A stretch of 64,000 nucleotides of DNA from Serinibacter arcticus (GTDB lineage: Bacteria; Actinomycetota; Actinomycetes; Actinomycetales; Beutenbergiaceae). This document shows positions 61,901-64,000 of the stretch, piece by piece. Under the pieces are notes generated by a model. It searched no databases. It saw only the letters and a program-made list of their open reading frames with translations, and was not told where the DNA came from. How positions within the stretch are numbered: the stretch's first letter is position 1; each line of letters opens with the position of its first letter. The DNA lies in contig NZ_PYHR01000002.1 of the NCBI RefSeq assembly GCF_003121705.1, forward strand, positions 806,001-870,000. Reading direction: 5' to 3'. The translations under genes and the position numbers were made by a program.

Positions 61901-63185
61901 ACGTCGTGACCGCCCGCGGCCGCCTGGTACAGGCCGGCGTCCCAGTTGGTCGCACCCGCCTGCGACGGGAGGTTGTTCGCCCAGCTCGTGACGGCGCCGG
62001 CGCCGCCGGACACCGACGTGGCGGGGAGCCGGTAGCTCGACCCGGTCATCGCCGTCGTGCCGAAGGAGTAGCCCGAGACCGTCGAGCTCGTCCCCGCGAG
62101 TGCCGAGCCGAGGGCGGCGACCGCGCTCTTCATCTGGCTGTGCTCGCTCGAGGCGCCGCCGGAGGTGCTGATGGAGTTCGAGAGGTCGACGACGATGCCG
62201 ACGTCCAGCCCGCAGGACGCCGGGAAGGACCGGTTGCCGAGCGACTGCGGCCACACCCCGCCGGAGGCGCGGGTGTTCGTCGTCGTGGTGTTCATCATGA
62301 ACTGCGGGTTGTAGGCCGTCGGGCTCGTGTAGGTGGTGCCGGCGACGATCAGCGGGGTCTGGAACCGGTAGCCGGCCCCGGTGGTCCCGGTGCCCCCGGT
62401 GCCCTCGTTGTCACCGGTCCGCAGCGTCGGGTTGGTGAAGTACCCGGCGGCCGCCCCGGCCTCGGACGGGAGGTCGCGCACCCAGTACCGGGCGCCGGGC
62501 GCCACGTTGCTGAACGTGCACAGGCCTCCGACCGACGCGCAGGTCCCGACCTGGGTGCCTCCGGTCTCGGCGGTGAACAGACCGAGGTCAGCGCCGTCGA
62601 TCAGGGGGGCGACCGTGGTCGTCCCGGTGCGGAGACCGCCCATCGAGATCACGACCGTGCCACCGGCGACGGCGGCCGGCGCGACGGCGGCGAGCTCGGT
62701 CGACGGGGCTGCGGCGAGGTCGGTCGGCGGGGCCGCGGGTGCCTGGCGCTGTGACGCTGTCGGCGCCTCGGCCGGTGCCTCGGTGGCCTCGGGCGGCTCG
62801 ACCTGGTCGACCTGGTCGGGCGGCTCGGTCGGCTCGGTCGCAGCGGTCTCGACCGGCGCGGGGGCCTCCGTGGCGGGGCCTCCGTGGCGGGGGCCTCCTC
62901 GGCCGGAGCCTCGGACGTCGCCGTCCCGCTCGGCTGCGTGGTGTCGGACTCGACCGGAGGGGCGGCCTCGTCCACCACGCCGTCGACGACGGCTGTCGCC
63001 TCGGCCGACCAGCTCGTTCCCGGGTCGGCCGCCGGGTCCGCCGGCGGGGACTGCGCGACGGCGGGCGTCGCCACCCCCATCGTCAGGCAGAGGGCGGGGA
63101 TCGCCGCCCAGGCGACCAGTCGACGCCGTCGGATCCTGCTCGTCCGCCGACGGTTGCCCCAGTGCTCCCCAGCTGTTCCAGCCAT
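55918..63185 (-). CDS. giant LPxTG-anchored VWA adhesin with repeat array, one frameshift
   Basis: About 2422 residues once one base is restored. ATG at 63185 (MAGTAGEHW, ggag upstream). Order: signal peptide 1-44 (ending TPAVA); an Ala/Pro/Glu/Thr-rich linker to ~190; a VWA domain ~320-500 with the MIDAS residues DLSNS, TNWDAG and LTDGNPT; Cna/prealbumin-like strands ~530-1075, each starting LTLTK/LTLLK; six or seven repeats of ~140-150 residues from ~1077 to ~2090, each opening like PSVxKxVxSVQD-x-DGxWTV and most closing in ACAEP; two further DUF11-like units; then LPWTGAD (~2387), a membrane helix and RRRRTREV. The reading frame breaks in the linker at the gggg run 62875-62878: neighbouring copies of the same 15-base repeat have five G. 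The product is a sortase-anchored surface protein for adhesion or a pilus tip. Confidence 0.88.
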
Positions 63186-63545
63186 TGCCTGTCTCCACCC
63201 ACGCCGCGCACCATCGCGCACTATTAGCCCCCTGGCGGGGTGAGCATAGGACCGGAAAGCGAATGCCCGCGCGGGGCAATTTCGGGGCGGGAACAGCTAT
63301 TCCCCCGTAGCGCGCCAAGACGCGTCTAGAACACTCAGAACTTGCCTAACTACGCCCTTGAAGGGGTCTATTCACCTGTTGCGCAAGCCCTGCGCGAATA
63401 TTCGAGGCGGGCCTTGTTCGCAATTCCCGCGAAATGCGGAGAAACTAGCGCAACGCTGCACTTCCTCATGAATGACACGCTCGTAGAGCAATGGCGGAGC
63501 ACGTTCAAGGGACGGTCACGCGCGCCTCACGGCGGCGTCTCACCG
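63186..63545. other. long intergenic region, lower GC
   Basis: 360 bases between the adhesin start and the sufU end, visibly richer in A/T (for example 63400-63490) than the rest of the window. I see no tRNA, known riboswitch or convincing ORF. It should hold the adhesin promoter. Short inverted pieces such as ccccttgaagggg-like sequence near 63354-63367 are present, but none is strong enough to call. Confidence 0.6.
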
Positions 63546-64000
63546 TCAGGACGGGTCGGCGACCAGCGCCTTCGCCATCGCGTCGCGCAGGGCCATCCAG
63601 CCGAGCAGCGCGCACTTGATCCGGGCCGGGAAGCGGGCGACCCCGACCAGGGCGGCGCCGTCCTCGAGCCGCTCCTCGCGCTCGTCCGCCAGCGACTCAC
63701 CACGGTTGCCCATGAGGGCGCGGAAGTCCTCGGCGAGGCCGTCGACCTGTCGGACGTCCTTGCCGACGACGAGATCCGTGAGGATGGAGAGCGACGCCCG
63801 CGAGATGGAGCACCCCACGCCCTCCCAGCCGAGGTCGGCGAGCACGGGGGCCCCGCCCTCGGACGCGGGATCCAGGCGTACGCGGAGCGTGACCTCGTCA
63901 CCGCAGGTGGGGTTGACCTGGAAGGACTCCCCCGCCATCGCGGCGCCGTCCAGGGCGATCAGTCCCTCCCCGTGCCGCTCGCGCGCGTGGTCGAGGATCA
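63546..64000 (-). CDS. sufU: SufU-type iron-sulfur cluster scaffold, partial (5' end beyond window)
   Basis: About 151 residues are visible, entering from base 64000 in frame as ILDHARERHGEG, the usual SufU N-terminal helix, so only a few residues are missing. Three metal-binding cysteines are in NPTCGDEVTLRV, GVGCSISRAS and ARIKCALLGW. GLAEDFRALMGNRGESLADERE is the SufU-specific insert that NifU/IscU lacks. It works with SufS as a zinc-dependent sulfur transferase in cluster assembly. The rest of a suf operon is expected upstream, outside the window. Confidence 0.93.
   Translation of the reverse strand, partial: ILDHARERHGEGLIALDGAAMAGESFQVNPTCGDEVTLRVRLDPASEGGAPVLADLGWEGVGCSISRASLSILTDLVVGKDVRQVDGLAEDFRALMGNRGESLADEREERLEDGAALVGVARFPARIKCALLGWMALRDAMAKALVADPS

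Noticed and set aside
56059-62754. Plus-strand open frame of 2,231 codons opposite the adhesin gene
   Set aside because: The complement of a repetitive high-GC gene; composition is Arg/Gly/Val/His noise, with no signal peptide or domain, while the minus strand has clear VWA, repeats and LPWTG.
1-64000. Insertion sequences, prophage or integrative element
   Set aside because: No transposase, integrase, phage gene, terminal repeats or target duplications were recognised; base composition is uniform apart from 63186-63545.
1-64000. tRNA genes
   Set aside because: No stretch with the T-loop GGTTCRA pattern and matching acceptor arms was seen; only rnpB is a clear RNA gene. A covariance search would settle this.

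Overview
The window is high-GC DNA (roughly 72 %) with dense operons, frequent 4-base ATGA/GTGA start-stop overlaps, GTG starts and strong G/C preference at third codon positions. It carries a glnA2-type glutamine synthetase next to glnE, a polyphosphate glucokinase, a bacterial type A RNase P RNA and LPxTG/LAxTG wall-anchored proteins. Together these indicate an actinomycete, most likely Micrococcales near Cellulomonadaceae or Bogoriellaceae. The genus cannot be fixed from the sequence alone.

Layout. 1-7.3 kb: a partial FAD oxidoreductase and a LacI-type regulator, divergent from a secreted GH43-like beta-propeller protein with SLH-like repeats, with two strong operator palindromes between them; then DoxX, GNAT, 2H-phosphoesterase and an unknown protein. 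7.5-17.6 kb: one operon for uptake and breakdown of an unknown small molecule. It holds an SsuABC/NMT1-type ABC transporter, two PuuE-like deacetylase/imidase paralogs (the second frameshifted), an MFS exporter, a YqjM-like ene-reductase, an amidase and a GntR/FCD regulator, with matching palindromes at both ends. 17.7-19.3 kb: DUF4166 protein plus epimerase. 19.2-26.6 kb: two divergent arms of six glycosyltransferases and a WcbI-like protein. 26.6-28.5 kb: small genes and an acetyltransferase. 28.7-30.7 kb: a wall-anchored nucleotidase. 30.8-33.5 kb: KDG kinase, KDPG aldolase and an IclR regulator. 33.5-36.6 kb: deaminase, phosphoglycerate mutase, DUF4395 and thioredoxin, then a scar of two broken carbohydrate genes. 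36.7-40.0 kb: DUF6421 protein, SDR and threonine aldolase. 40.1-43.1 kb: a membrane protein and a NarL-type two-component pair. 43.1-48.5 kb: glnE (frameshifted), glnA and panB. 48.6-55.9 kb: ppgK, small proteins, two paralogous small proteins, rnpB, OsmC, an ASCH-like protein, yaaA between inverted arrays of 22-bp repeats, a degenerate zinc-ribbon protein, Nif3-like and DUF59 proteins. 55.9-63.2 kb: one giant LPxTG-anchored VWA adhesin. 63.5-64 kb: the partial sufU gene.

Points that stand out. The 7.5-17.6 kb operon can be read as a coherent ene-reduction, ring-opening and amide-hydrolysis route, for example for cyclic imides; this is inference. yaaA is bracketed by inverted 22-bp repeat arrays. 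Two tandem small paralogs share an upstream box with identical geometry. A divergent GT4/GH130-like pair seems to have lost both 5' halves in one deletion. Five genes carry single-base frameshifts in C/G runs, which may be real or may be assembly errors, so every frameshift call here should be read with that in mind.
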